Shown one piece after another: positions 35,423-44,108 of a stretch of DNA of 64,000 nt. Position numbers and translations under genes: made by a program. The notes under the pieces were generated by a model. It did not search any database. It was given only the letters and a program-made list of their open reading frames with translations, and was not told where the DNA came from. Numbering within the stretch: the stretch's first letter is position 1; every line of letters starts with the position of its first letter. The DNA is from Hydrogenophilales bacterium (GTDB taxonomy: Bacteria; Pseudomonadota; Gammaproteobacteria; Burkholderiales; Thiobacillaceae), in contig JADJYY010000019.1 of the NCBI GenBank assembly GCA_016719465.1, positions 30,556 to 94,555 on the forward strand, read 5' to 3'.

Positions 35423-36505
35423 TCAGCCGCGCGTCTTCTCGAAGTCCTTCATGTAATCCACCAGCGCCTGCACGCCTTCCACCGGCATGGCGTTGTAGAT
35501 GGAGGCGCGCATGCCGCCCACGGAGCGGTGGCCCTTCAGCTGCACCAGGCCGCGCGCCTTGGCGCCCTTGAGGAAATCCTCGTCCAGGGCGGCGTCCTTC
35601 AGGGTGAAGGGGATGTTCATCAGGGAGCGGTTTTCCCTGGCCACCGGCGAGTTGTAGAAGCCGGTGGCATCCAGGTAGTCATACAGCAGCCCGGCCTTCT
35701 GGCGGTTGGTCTTTTCCATGGCGGCCAGGCCGCCCTTGGCCTTCAGCAGCTTGAACACCAGGCCGGCGATGTAGATGCCGTAGGTGGGCGGGGTGTTGTA
35801 CATGGACTCGTTGTCGGCGTGGGTCTTGTAGTCGAACATGGTGGGCGTGCCGGCCACGGTCTGGCCGATCAGGTCGTCGCGCGCGATCACCACGGTGACG
35901 CCGGCCGGGCCGATGTTCTTCTGGGCGCCGGCGTAGATCAGGCCGTACTTGGACACGTCCATGGGCCGCGACAGGATGGTGGAGGACATGTCGGCCACCA
36001 GGGGCACGTCGCCGGTCTGGGGGGTCCAGAAGATTTCCACGCCACCGATGGTTTCATTCGGCGTGTAATGCACGTAGGCGGCGTTGGGGTCCAGCTTCCA
36101 GGCGTCCTGGGCGGGGGCATAGGAGAAGTTCTTGTCCTCGGAACTGGCCACCACGTTCACGGCGCCGTATTTCTTGGCTTCCTTGATGGCCTTCTTGGAC
36201 CATTCGCCGGTGTTCAGGTAGTCGGCGGAAGCCTTGCCGCGCAGCAGGTTCATGGGAACCATGGCGAACTGGCTGGAGGCGCCGCCCTGGACGAACAGCA
36301 CCTTGTAGTTGGCGGGAATGCCCATCAATTCCCGCAGATCGGCCTCGGCCTGGGCCTGGATGCCCATGTATTCCTTGCCGCGATGGGACATTTCCATGAC
36401 GGACATGCCGCAGCCCTGCCAGTTGACCAGTTCGTCGCGGGCCTGTTCCAGGACTTCACGGGGCAAAACCGCCGGACCGGCGCTGAAGTTGTAGATACGT
36501 TCCAT
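35423..36505 (-). CDS. serC: Phosphoserine aminotransferase
   Basis: 360 residues starting MERIYNFSAGPAVLPREVLEQA. PLP lysine in GLIYAGAQKNIGPAGVTVVIARDDL; VPLVADMSSTILSRPMDVS, FVQGGASSQFAMVPMNL. It converts 3-phosphohydroxypyruvate to phosphoserine and serves pyridoxine synthesis. Length matches E. coli SerC (362). It follows the carbonic anhydrase gene in map order but is transcribed away from it. Confidence 0.96.
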   Translation of the reverse strand: MERIYNFSAGPAVLPREVLEQARDELVNWQGCGMSVMEMSHRGKEYMGIQAQAEADLRELMGIPANYKVLFVQGGASSQFAMVPMNLLRGKASADYLNTGEWSKKAIKEAKKYGAVNVVASSEDKNFSYAPAQDAWKLDPNAAYVHYTPNETIGGVEIFWTPQTGDVPLVADMSSTILSRPMDVSKYGLIYAGAQKNIGPAGVTVVIARDDLIGQTVAGTPTMFDYKTHADNESMYNTPPTYGIYIAGLVFKLLKAKGGLAAMEKTNRQKAGLLYDYLDATGFYNSPVARENRSLMNIPFTLKDAALDEDFLKGAKARGLVQLKGHRSVGGMRASIYNAMPVEGVQALVDYMKDFEKTRG

Positions 36506-36522
36506 GATGCTCAGTGTCCTTC

Positions 36523-37416
36523 CTAGTGGGGGTCTGTCTTTGCGGATTCCGCGGCTTCGGCTTGATGTTCCGCCGATGCCTTGGGGGAAGCTTCCCGGGC
36601 GGGCGCCTTGCGCGGAGTCGCGCGGGACGCAGCCTTGGGCGCGGGGGCATCGAGCCCCCGCATGAGGTCCAGCTTGGCGATCCTGGCCGGATCGGTCTCG
36701 CCGTTGACGTTGACGATGTTGAGCTTGCCCTGGCCCTGCTTCATCTCGTTCCTGAAGTCATAGACGGCGCCCACCACGGTGAGCCGGCCGCTCATGACTT
36801 CCGCCTCGAACTTGCCCAGGGCCAGGCGGACCTGGTTGTTCACGTTCTGCTTGACGCTGTTCAGGCCCGGGTCACCCTTGGCGATCTGGATGGTATCCAG
36901 TTCCCGCTGGATGCTGGGGGATTCCTGGCCATAGTCGCCGGCTGCCGCCTTGATGGCGCCGCAGGCCACATGGCCGACGACCAGCAGCAGGGGTGTATGC
37001 AGGTGGTGCACGCCGTATTCCACCGAGCCTTCGGCCGTGGCGATCTGGTTGCCGATATTGCGGATCATGAACAGATCGCCATCCGGCGTGTCATCCAGGG
37101 CGTGAGTATGGACCCGGGAGTCGGAACAGGTCACCACCGTGGCGCGGGGATGCTGATCATTCAGGAACGGCTTGAAATGGGCGGGACCCTTGGCGCCCAT
37201 GAAATCCCGATTGCCGCGCGCGATCTCGCGCATGATCTCCCGGGCGCCCTCGGGTGTTTTCTTGTCGCTCAGGCTGGCGGCATACTCGCGCATCACCTCC
37301 TTGACGATGGCCCGGATCTTGTCCTTTTCCGCCTCGTTCGCGGTCACCGGCTCCGCGGCCGATACCGATACGAACATGGCCATCCCCAACGCGACCAGCC
37401 CAATGGAACGTTTCAT
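36523..37416 (-). CDS. Exported beta-class carbonic anhydrase
   Basis: 297 residues. An N-terminal signal peptide (MKRSIGLVALGMAMFVSVSA) precedes a beta-carbonic-anhydrase domain with the zinc site Cys97-x-Asp99-x-Arg101 (VVTCSDSRV) and His149-x-x-Cys152 (VVGHVACGA). The last 45 or so residues form an alanine, lysine, proline and glutamate-rich tail resembling a flexible spacer. Export is inferred from the signal peptide; most bacterial beta-CAs are cytoplasmic. Periplasmic conversion of CO2 and bicarbonate would be its role. It ends 17 bases upstream of the serC start in the same direction, so co-transcription is possible. Confidence 0.88.
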   Translation of the reverse strand: MKRSIGLVALGMAMFVSVSAAEPVTANEAEKDKIRAIVKEVMREYAASLSDKKTPEGAREIMREIARGNRDFMGAKGPAHFKPFLNDQHPRATVVTCSDSRVHTHALDDTPDGDLFMIRNIGNQIATAEGSVEYGVHHLHTPLLLVVGHVACGAIKAAAGDYGQESPSIQRELDTIQIAKGDPGLNSVKQNVNNQVRLALGKFEAEVMSGRLTVVGAVYDFRNEMKQGQGKLNIVNVNGETDPARIAKLDLMRGLDAPAPKAASRATPRKAPAREASPKASAEHQAEAAESAKTDPH

Positions 37417-37520
37417 CTGTCACCCCTTGAAGCAAAAATTGTAACCAAATATCGACAGAGGAAGCGGAATCTTCAGATCGAGGAGTGGGCCTTTTCGGGC
37501 ACTCGCGCGCCTGGCTCGGC

Positions 37521-39200
37521 TCAGTCCCGGCCCGAGCGCCAGATGGCGTAGATGATCCAGAGGCTGTTGAAAAACGCCACCACGAAACCCAGCAGGCCGA
37601 ACAACGGCAGTCCGAACAGTTCCGGCCCGCCCTCCACGGTCATGATGATGCTGGAGCCCACCACCAGCGAAGCGGTCAGCACGCCCATGGTCAATCGGTT
37701 GGCGGCTTGATTGAGTTGCAGGCCGAAATGGTCCAGGCGCTTGAGATCCAGATCGATGCGCAACCGGCCCCGGCGCGCCATGCGGAACAGGCGCGCCACA
37801 TCCCGCGGCAGGCCGACCACGATCTCGGCGATTTCCCGCAAGCCGCGCCGCGTCCGCCGGGCCAGGGCCTGGGGCGAATAGCGCGCCTCCATCACCCGCC
37901 GCACGAAGGGCGTCAGGTGATCCACCATGTGGAAGGCCGGATCGAGCTGGTAGCCCAGGCCCTCCAGGGTGATGATGGCCTTGAACAGCAGGGTCAGGTC
38001 GGGCGGCAGGGACAGGTGGTTGTCGCGCATGACCCCGGTGACTTCGCTGAGCAGGGCGCCGATGCGGATGTCCTTGAGGGACAGGTTGTCATAGCCGAAC
38101 ACCATCTCCGAAATGTCATAGGCCAGGTGTTCCTCGTCGATCTCCGCGTCCCCCGCCCACTGGGTGAGGACATTGAGCATGCCGGCCTCGTTCTTCTGGA
38201 TGAGCGCTTCCAGGAAATCGATGAGCTGCTCACGGCGGCTGTCGGTGATGCGGCCCACCATGCCGAAATCCAGCAGCCCCAGGCGATTGCCCGGCAGGTA
38301 GACGACGTTGCCGGGATGGGGATCGGCATGGAAGTACCCGTCGATCAGGATCATCCTGAGCACCGCGTCGGCGCCCCGGGCCGCCAGCAGCGTCAGGTCG
38401 AAGCCCTCCGCCCGGGCGCGCGCCATTTCCGTGCCGGGCACGCCCACCAGCTCTTCCTGGACGTTCACGCTTTCCGCGCAGTATTCCCAGTACACGCGGG
38501 GGATATGCACGGTGTCGTCATCCCTGAAGCGTTCCGCGAAGGACTCCAGATTGCGGGCCTCCTTGATCAGGTCGAACTCCCGCAGCAATGAACGCTTCAA
38601 CTGCCCCACGATCTGGACCGGACGGTAGCGCCGCGTGTCCGGCATCTGGATTTCCATGATCCTGGCCAGATGGCTGAGGATGCGCAGGTCGGCCTCGATC
38701 TTAGGCAGGATGTCGGGCCGCCGGATTTTCACCACCACCGGCGCGCCGTCGCGCAGGCGGGCCCGATGCACCTGGGCGATGGAGGCGGCCGCGAAGGGCT
38801 CCAGCTCGAAGCCGGCGAACACGGCCTCCACCTCATGGCCCCAGACCTGTTCCAGGCCCGGTCGCAACTGCTCGAAAGGCACGGGGGGCACCTTGCTGTG
38901 CAGCTTCTCGAACTCGGCGATCCACCCGGGGGGAAAGACATCCACCCGGGTGGCGAGGATCTGCCCCATCTTGACGAAGGTCGGCCCCAGCTCGGTGAGC
39001 GCCAGGCGGATGCGGACCGGAAGATCGAGTTGGGCGACATCGTTGGACGTCTGCCAGTGCAACAGCCGCCCGGCCCGCTCCAGCAGATGGGAGACCCCCA
39101 GCATCCGGACCACATCCCCCCAGCCGTAGCGGATCAGGACCGAGGCGATCTCGTGCAGGCGCGACAGATCCCGCACCATGGACAAGGTTTCACGCAGCAT
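37521..39200 (-). CDS. ABC1/UbiB-family protein kinase-like membrane protein
   Basis: 559 residues. Family motifs: TELGPTFVKMGQILATRVDVFPP (KxGQ), AASIAQVHRARL (A-rich loop), VVVKIRRPDILPKIEADL, DGYFHADPHPGNVVYLP and LLDFGMVGRI. Two C-terminal membrane helices (TMGVLTASLVVGSSIIM and FGLPLFGLLGFVVAFFNSLWIIYAI) close the protein, as in UbiB. It is shorter and divergent enough that it may be a paralogue of the ubiquinone gene rather than UbiB itself; a ubi context is absent here. The downstream partner upstream in map order is an uncharacterised 212-residue protein. Confidence 0.8.
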   Translation of the reverse strand: MLRETLSMVRDLSRLHEIASVLIRYGWGDVVRMLGVSHLLERAGRLLHWQTSNDVAQLDLPVRIRLALTELGPTFVKMGQILATRVDVFPPGWIAEFEKLHSKVPPVPFEQLRPGLEQVWGHEVEAVFAGFELEPFAAASIAQVHRARLRDGAPVVVKIRRPDILPKIEADLRILSHLARIMEIQMPDTRRYRPVQIVGQLKRSLLREFDLIKEARNLESFAERFRDDDTVHIPRVYWEYCAESVNVQEELVGVPGTEMARARAEGFDLTLLAARGADAVLRMILIDGYFHADPHPGNVVYLPGNRLGLLDFGMVGRITDSRREQLIDFLEALIQKNEAGMLNVLTQWAGDAEIDEEHLAYDISEMVFGYDNLSLKDIRIGALLSEVTGVMRDNHLSLPPDLTLLFKAIITLEGLGYQLDPAFHMVDHLTPFVRRVMEARYSPQALARRTRRGLREIAEIVVGLPRDVARLFRMARRGRLRIDLDLKRLDHFGLQLNQAANRLTMGVLTASLVVGSSIIMTVEGGPELFGLPLFGLLGFVVAFFNSLWIIYAIWRSGRD

Positions 39201-39209
39201 GAGGGGGTT

Positions 39210-39848
39210 TTAAGCGCGCTTGTTATCCAGGGCGTCGGCCAGGCCGCGCAGGATGCCCGAGGCCACCGCCGACAAACGCGCCCTGGCCTCCCCCGCGGTC
39301 GCCAGGGTTTCCGCCCCCGAGCCGAGCGCGATGCCGCTCATGCGGCTGTTCAGTTTTTCCAGCACCGCGCGCACCTGGGCGCCGGTGTCCGTGCCATTGC
39401 GCGCCAGGTGACCGCCGAGATCGGCATACTCCCCCTTCAGCCAGCCCTGGGTCTTGTCCGAAGCCTCCTTGATGCTGGAAAGCAAGTCCTCCTCCAGGTC
39501 CCTCATCGCGTCCACGGTGTCCTTCAAATCGGTGGTGGCGAAGTTGTGGCCCATGTCCCAGGCTTCCTCCATGGCCATCCGCATCGCGTAGACGGAACGC
39601 CCCACCGCTTCGTCGAGGCCCACCACCGCTTCCCGCAGGGCGCCGCTGGCCTGGCTTCCCCGTTCAAGCAGCCCATCTCCCAAACCGGCCAGGGTGTCGC
39701 GCATGATGTCGCGAGCGCTGGCCGGATCCGCCTGATGATCCACCAGCGCCTTCATGACCAGGGCCCGCACCCGTTCCCGCAATTGCGCCTCATCGCCCGC
39801 CGCCGCGCGTATGACTTCGGAGATTTCTGTTTTATTTTCAATGGACAT
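39210..39848 (-). CDS. Uncharacterised 212-residue helical protein
   Basis: No signal peptide, no membrane helix. The sequence is almost entirely predicted alpha-helical with heptad-like hydrophobic spacing (LRERVRALVMKALVDHQ; AVGRSVYAMRMAMEEAWDMG; LKDTVDAMRDLEEDLLSSIKEA). It resembles small apolipoprotein- or phasin-like helical bundles. It ends nine bases before the UbiB-like gene and is very probably co-transcribed with it, so a lipid- or quinone-related role is conceivable but unproven. I recall similar proteins annotated only as domains of unknown function. Confidence 0.7.
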   Translation of the reverse strand: MSIENKTEISEVIRAAAGDEAQLRERVRALVMKALVDHQADPASARDIMRDTLAGLGDGLLERGSQASGALREAVVGLDEAVGRSVYAMRMAMEEAWDMGHNFATTDLKDTVDAMRDLEEDLLSSIKEASDKTQGWLKGEYADLGGHLARNGTDTGAQVRAVLEKLNSRMSGIALGSGAETLATAGEARARLSAVASGILRGLADALDNKRA

Positions 39849-39964
39849 GTAGCATCTCCTTCATGTTGGTTATTAACAATAACAATACCATAGTAGACAA
39901 GCCTGTCGATTTGATGGCTTAATCGCGCCACTTTTTGTGTCAAATTTTTCGACAACCCGCCTGC

Positions 39965-40468
39965 ATGCGCCTACTGTCGCGTCGTTTTTCATTACTTGCC
40001 CTGCTGATCTCCGCCCTCGGCGTGGCCATGCCCTCGCCCGCGAGTGAAACCGATGCCGATGCGGGCATCGTGGACGGCATGAAGGCCAGGGCACAGCCGC
40101 TGCTCAAGGCCTTGAGCATGCTGGGCACGCCCTACAGGTTCGGTGGCAGCAACCCGGAAAAAGGCCTGGATTGCAGCGGCTTCGTCAAGCACGTTTACAA
40201 GGAAACCGCCGGCGTCACCCTGCCCCGTAGCGCCCGCGACATGAGCAAGCAAGGCGAACAGGTGGCGAAGAACGAGCTCAAGCCGGGAGACCTGGTGTTC
40301 TTCAATACCCGCAAGCGACCCAATTCCCATGTCGGCATCTACAAGGGCAACGGCGAATTCGTCCACGCCAGCAGCACCCGAACCAAGGCTGTGACCATCT
40401 CCCGCATGGACCAGAATTACTGGGCCTCCCGCTTCAACGGCGCTCGCCGTGTCCTGCCGGGCGAATAA
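39965..40468 (+). CDS. NlpC/P60 peptidoglycan hydrolase
   Basis: 167 residues. A signal peptide (MRLLSRRFSLLALLISALGV) is followed by a single NlpC/P60 domain with catalytic Cys70 in GLDCSGFVKHVY, His122 in NSHVGIYKG and His134 in EFVHASS. Such enzymes cleave D-Glu-meso-DAP bonds in periplasmic peptidoglycan. The ATG at 39965 was chosen over an upstream TTG because it gives a proper signal peptide. It lies divergent from the helical-protein gene. Confidence 0.9.
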   Translation: MRLLSRRFSLLALLISALGVAMPSPASETDADAGIVDGMKARAQPLLKALSMLGTPYRFGGSNPEKGLDCSGFVKHVYKETAGVTLPRSARDMSKQGEQVAKNELKPGDLVFFNTRKRPNSHVGIYKGNGEFVHASSTRTKAVTISRMDQNYWASRFNGARRVLPGE

Positions 40469-40477
40469 GCGCCCATG

Positions 40478-40510
40478 CAGCAGGGATCACGCCGGACATG
40501 ATCCCTGCTG
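40478..40510. repeat. Perfect 12-base inverted repeat covering a start codon
   Basis: CAGCAGGGATCA (40478-40489) and TGATCCCTGCTG (40499-40510) are exact inverted copies around a nine-base loop. The ATG of the next gene begins at 40498, at the loop/stem junction, so its initiation region is inside the hairpin. Confidence 0.85.
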
Positions 40511-41160
40511 AAACAAGCGCCAGGCTTTTCCTCGGCGCGATTCTTTTGCCCGCCTGGGTCTGGGCCGCGCCCAGCGAGGAAGAGATGTTCTTCAAGGGGG
40601 TTTCCGAGGTCAACGAGGGTGGCCTGCGCTTCCTGCCCTCGCCACCGGAAAAACCCGTGCACCACCATCAGAACCACGTCTTTCTCAGCGAAGACAGCCT
40701 GAATACCGGCTGGGTCAGGCTGGAACAGTGCCATCAGCATCTCGACCCGGTGCCCAGCATGCAGATCGTCTACAACCGGGAACGCATCCGTGACATCCGC
40801 GTCGAGCGTCGGGAAAACATCGGCAAGGCCTGGGTCCACGAACATACCGTCCAGATGGAACAGGTGGAAGCCAACGCCCTGATCTGCATCCGCGCCGAAA
40901 CCCGGGCCCTGAGTTCCGATGGCGAGGGCATCTACAGCCTGGCGAACGGCCCCTACATGCGACGTTTCCTCGATGGTTACTACCCCATGCGGGTCAGCAT
41001 GAAGGTCAGCATCGAAACCCCGAAGATCGGTTTTCTGGATGTTGAACCGCGAGCGCAACCCGGTTTCGCGGTAAGCCAGCACGGCAACGAAGTCAGCTAT
41101 GACGCCTGGTTCGAAGGCCGGCTCACAACCCTCATCCGCTTCCGCCGCAATCCCGATTAA
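40498..41160 (+). CDS. Exported protein of unknown function
   Basis: 220 residues. N-terminal signal peptide (ARLFLGAILLPAWVWA, cleavage near APSEEE). The mature protein has a histidine-rich stretch (KPVHHHQNHVF) and single cysteines in LEQCHQHL and ALICIRAE that could form a disulfide. No recognised domain. The start codon lies in a perfect hairpin following the NlpC/P60 gene, and no strong ribosome site is apparent, suggesting translational coupling or structure-controlled initiation. A terminator follows. Confidence 0.75.
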   Translation: MIPAETSARLFLGAILLPAWVWAAPSEEEMFFKGVSEVNEGGLRFLPSPPEKPVHHHQNHVFLSEDSLNTGWVRLEQCHQHLDPVPSMQIVYNRERIRDIRVERRENIGKAWVHEHTVQMEQVEANALICIRAETRALSSDGEGIYSLANGPYMRRFLDGYYPMRVSMKVSIETPKIGFLDVEPRAQPGFAVSQHGNEVSYDAWFEGRLTTLIRFRRNPD

Positions 41161-41181
41161 ACCCTGAAGCTTGCGCTCCAC

Positions 41182-41210
41182 GGGCCGGGGTGGCCCCCGC
41201 GCGGTTTTTT
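41182..41210 (+). terminator. Candidate terminator after the 220-residue exported protein
   Basis: GGGCC, loop GGGGT, GGCCC, then CCGCGCGG and a run of six T. It lies about 20 bases after the stop codon. Confidence 0.6.
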
Positions 41211-41229
41211 CATGGCGGTATCCGATCCT

Positions 41230-41248
41230 ATTGTTGATAGTCATTCCC
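41230..41248 (+). promoter_or_regulatory. Candidate Fur box upstream of fbpA
   Basis: ATTGTTGATAGTCATTCCC matches the 19-base Fur consensus at 12 of 19 positions, including an intact TGATAxTCATT core. It lies about 60 bases before the fbpA ATG. Confidence 0.55.
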
Positions 41249-41309
41249 ATTTGTGTTTAGATAGGGCCGCCGCATCCGCGGCCTGTTCAACCCACACCAG
41301 GAAGCTGTC

Positions 41310-42353
41310 ATGAATTGTGTCTTGAATCGTTATGCCACCGCCCTCGTCGCCGCCCTGCTTGCCAGCCTGATGGCCTCGAGCCCGGCGCTTGCCCAGGATC
41401 CCGTCCTGAACCTGTATTCCTCCCGGCACTATCAAACCGACGAGACGCTGTATGCCAATTTCACCAAGGCCACCGGCATCCGCATCAACCGCATCGACGG
41501 CAAGGAAGACGAACTGATCCAGCGCATCCGCCGCGAGGGCGCGGCCAGCCCCGCCGACGTCTTCATCACGGTGGACGCCGCCAACCTGCAGGCGGCGGAC
41601 GACGCCGGCCTGTTCGCCCCGGTACGCTCGAAGACCCTCGATACCCGCATCCCCGCCCAATTCCGCGGCGAGGACAACCACTGGTTCGGCTTCGCGTACC
41701 GCGCCCGCGTCATCGCCTACGACCGGAACACGATCAAGCCCGAGGAGGTGCGGGACTACACCGACCTGGCCAACCCCAGGTTCAAGGGCAAGATCTGCGT
41801 GCGCAGCGGCGGCCACGTCTACAACCGCACCCTGATGGCGTCCATGATCTACCACCTCGGCGACGAGAACGCCCTCGACTGGGCGCGCGGCCTGGTGGCC
41901 AATCTGGCGCGCGCCCCCAAGGGCGGGGATACCGACCAGATCCGGGCCGTCGCCGCCGGGGAATGCGACGTGGCGATCAGCAACCATTATTACTACGCCC
42001 GCCTGATGGCTTCGGACAAGCCCGCCGACCAGGACGTGATCAGGAAGGTCGGCATCGTCTTCCCCGGCCAGAAAGGCAAGGGCACCCACGTCAACATCTC
42101 CGGCGGCGGCATGCTCAAGCACGCGCCCAACAAGGCGGCGGCGGTCAAGTTCCTGGAATACCTGGCGTCGGACGAAGCCCAGGCCTATTTCGCCAACGGC
42201 AACAACGAGTGGCCGGCAGTCGCCTCGGTCAAGCTGGACAACCGCGAACTCGACGCCCTGGGCAAGTTCAAGGTGGATCAGTTGTCCGCGGGGGTGCTCG
42301 CGCAATACACCCCGAAGGCGCAGCGCTTCATCGATCGCGCCGGCTGGAAATGA
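41310..42353 (+). CDS. fbpA: Periplasmic ferric-iron-binding protein (FbpA/FutA family)
   Basis: 347 residues. Signal peptide ends near SSPALAQ; mature start DPVLNLYSSRHYQTDETLY is typical of FbpA/IdiA. Iron-ligand tyrosines are expected in CDVAISNHYYYARLM, and the ferric-binding hinge motif GVAYRAR-like appears as FGFAYRARVIAYD. It collects Fe3+ in the periplasm for the FbpBC transporter. The permease gene follows, but convergent, not co-directional. Confidence 0.92.
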   Translation: MNCVLNRYATALVAALLASLMASSPALAQDPVLNLYSSRHYQTDETLYANFTKATGIRINRIDGKEDELIQRIRREGAASPADVFITVDAANLQAADDAGLFAPVRSKTLDTRIPAQFRGEDNHWFGFAYRARVIAYDRNTIKPEEVRDYTDLANPRFKGKICVRSGGHVYNRTLMASMIYHLGDENALDWARGLVANLARAPKGGDTDQIRAVAAGECDVAISNHYYYARLMASDKPADQDVIRKVGIVFPGQKGKGTHVNISGGGMLKHAPNKAAAVKFLEYLASDEAQAYFANGNNEWPAVASVKLDNRELDALGKFKVDQLSAGVLAQYTPKAQRFIDRAGWK

Positions 42354-42403
42354 TCGCCCCGCATCCCGGCGGGGGTGGTGAATGGCGCCTGCCGGGGCGA
42401 GCC

Positions 42404-44023
42404 CTACTTTCGTCGCATGGTGCGTGACAGCAGCACCACCGGGATCAGGCCGACCGCGACGATGATCAGGGAGGGCGTCGCCGCCTCGGCCAGGCGTTCG
42501 TCCGCCGCCAGGATATAGACCTGGGTGGCCAGGGTTTCGAAGTTGAAGGGACGCAGCACGATGGTGGCGGGCAGTTCCTTCATCACGTCGACGAATACCA
42601 GCAGCAAGCCCGAAACGATCCCCCCCGACAGCAGCGGCACGTGCACCCGGGCGAGCAGCCCGGCGCGGCTGGCGCCCAGGCTGCGGGCCGCCTCGTCCAG
42701 GCTGGGGCGGATGCGCGCCAGGCTCGATTCCACCGCGTTCAACGCCACCGCCAGGAAACGGGCCAGGTAGGCGAACACCAGGGCGGTGGCGGTGCCGGTG
42801 ATCACCAGGCCCAGGGACATCCCCCATTGCTCGCGGGCCCAGGCGATCAGGGCATGGTCCAGGGCCGTCAGCGGTATCAGGGCGCCCACCGCGATCACCG
42901 TGCCGGGTACGGCATAGCCGAGGGAGGCGAGACGCTTGACAGCCGCCATCAGCCTACCCGGATGGGCCCGGCCGGCATACGCCAGAAGCAGGGCGACGAT
43001 CACCGCCAGCAGGCTGGCGATTCCCGCCAGACCCAGGCTATTCCCGGCCAGCGCCAGGTATTTCACGCCGAACTGGCTGTCCCCCTCGCCCACGGCCATG
43101 GCGAGCAGCAGGCCGCCTGGCAGCAGGAAGCCGCCGATCAGGGGGACCAGGCAGGCCACGGTCGCCAGGGCGGCGCGCCAGCCCACCAGGCTCGGCCGCA
43201 TCGAGGGTCGACCGCCGGCATCGTCGAAGCGGGCCCGGCCGCGACTGGCCTTCTCCAGCACCAGGGCCAGGGCCACCACGGCGAGCAGGCTGGCGGCCAG
43301 CTGGGAGGCGGCGACCGGGTCGCCGAAGGCATACCAGGCGCGATAGATCCCGGTGGTGAAGGTGGGCACGCCGAAATACGACACCGCGCCGAACTCGGCC
43401 AGGCTCTCCATGATGACCAGGGCCACGCCGCCCGCCACGGCCGGCCGCGCCAGCGGCAAGGCGACCCGGAAGAAGGCGGCGCGCTGGCTGTAGCCCAGGC
43501 TGCGCGCCGCCTCCATCAACACCCCGGAGCGTTCCAGGAAGGCGGTGCGCGCCAGCACATAGACATAGGGGTAGAACACCAGGCTGAAGATCAGGACGGC
43601 GCCTTCGAGGGAGCGCACCTCGGGGAACCAGTAATCGTCGCGGGTCCAGCCGAATGCCTCGCGCAGGGTGGTCTGGACCGGGCCGGCGAATTGCAGGAAA
43701 TCGGTGTAGGCATAGGCGATGACATAGGTGGGCATGGCCAGGGGCAACAACAGGGCCCATTCCATCAGGCGGCGACCGGGGAAGCGGTACATGGCGACGA
43801 TCCACGCCGCCCCGGTGCCCAGCAGGGCGGCGCCAAGGCCGGCGCCCACCGCCAGGGCGAGACTGTTGAATACGTACTCGGCCAGCACCGTTTCCGCCAG
43901 ATGCGCCCAGACGTCCTCCTTGTCCGGCTGGAAGATGTTGACCACGACGCTGGCCACCGGCAACGACACCAGCACGGCCAGGACCGCCGCGACCAGCGGC
44001 AAAAAAGAGAATCGGGACTTCAT
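42404..44023 (-). CDS. fbpB: Ferric-iron ABC transporter permease (FbpB, fused two-domain)
   Basis: 539 residues with two related halves, each about six membrane helices and an EAA loop: EAARSLGYSQRAAFFRVALP in the first and EAARSLGASRAGLLARVHVP in the second. It is the membrane channel for iron delivered by FbpA and powered by FbpC. The ATG at 44023 begins MKSRFSFLPLVAAVLA; upstream in-frame ATGs lie in the Fur box region and lack ribosome sites. It is convergent with fbpA and divergent from fbpC. Confidence 0.92.
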   Translation of the reverse strand: MKSRFSFLPLVAAVLAVLVSLPVASVVVNIFQPDKEDVWAHLAETVLAEYVFNSLALAVGAGLGAALLGTGAAWIVAMYRFPGRRLMEWALLLPLAMPTYVIAYAYTDFLQFAGPVQTTLREAFGWTRDDYWFPEVRSLEGAVLIFSLVFYPYVYVLARTAFLERSGVLMEAARSLGYSQRAAFFRVALPLARPAVAGGVALVIMESLAEFGAVSYFGVPTFTTGIYRAWYAFGDPVAASQLAASLLAVVALALVLEKASRGRARFDDAGGRPSMRPSLVGWRAALATVACLVPLIGGFLLPGGLLLAMAVGEGDSQFGVKYLALAGNSLGLAGIASLLAVIVALLLAYAGRAHPGRLMAAVKRLASLGYAVPGTVIAVGALIPLTALDHALIAWAREQWGMSLGLVITGTATALVFAYLARFLAVALNAVESSLARIRPSLDEAARSLGASRAGLLARVHVPLLSGGIVSGLLLVFVDVMKELPATIVLRPFNFETLATQVYILAADERLAEAATPSLIIVAVGLIPVVLLSRTMRRK

Positions 44024-44073
44024 TTTTCGAGGCGACGGATATCGGGAGCCGGACATCGGGATAATCGGCATAT

Positions 44074-44092
44074 TATAATGACTCTCATTTGA
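44074..44092. promoter_or_regulatory. Candidate Fur box in the fbpB-fbpC divergent region
   Basis: TATAATGACTCTCATTTGA contains a perfect inverted repeat AATGA-CTC-TCATT and agrees with the Fur consensus at 12 of 19 positions. It lies 17 bases before fbpC and 51 bases from the fbpB start, so it could control both. Confidence 0.65.
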
Positions 44093-44108
44093 ATATTCCG
44101 CTTTAGCC

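Noticed and set aside
42355..42399. Bidirectional terminator between convergent fbpA and fbpB
   Set aside because: A seven-base stem (CGCCCCG/CGGGGCG) exists but the loop exceeds 30 bases and there is no T-run.
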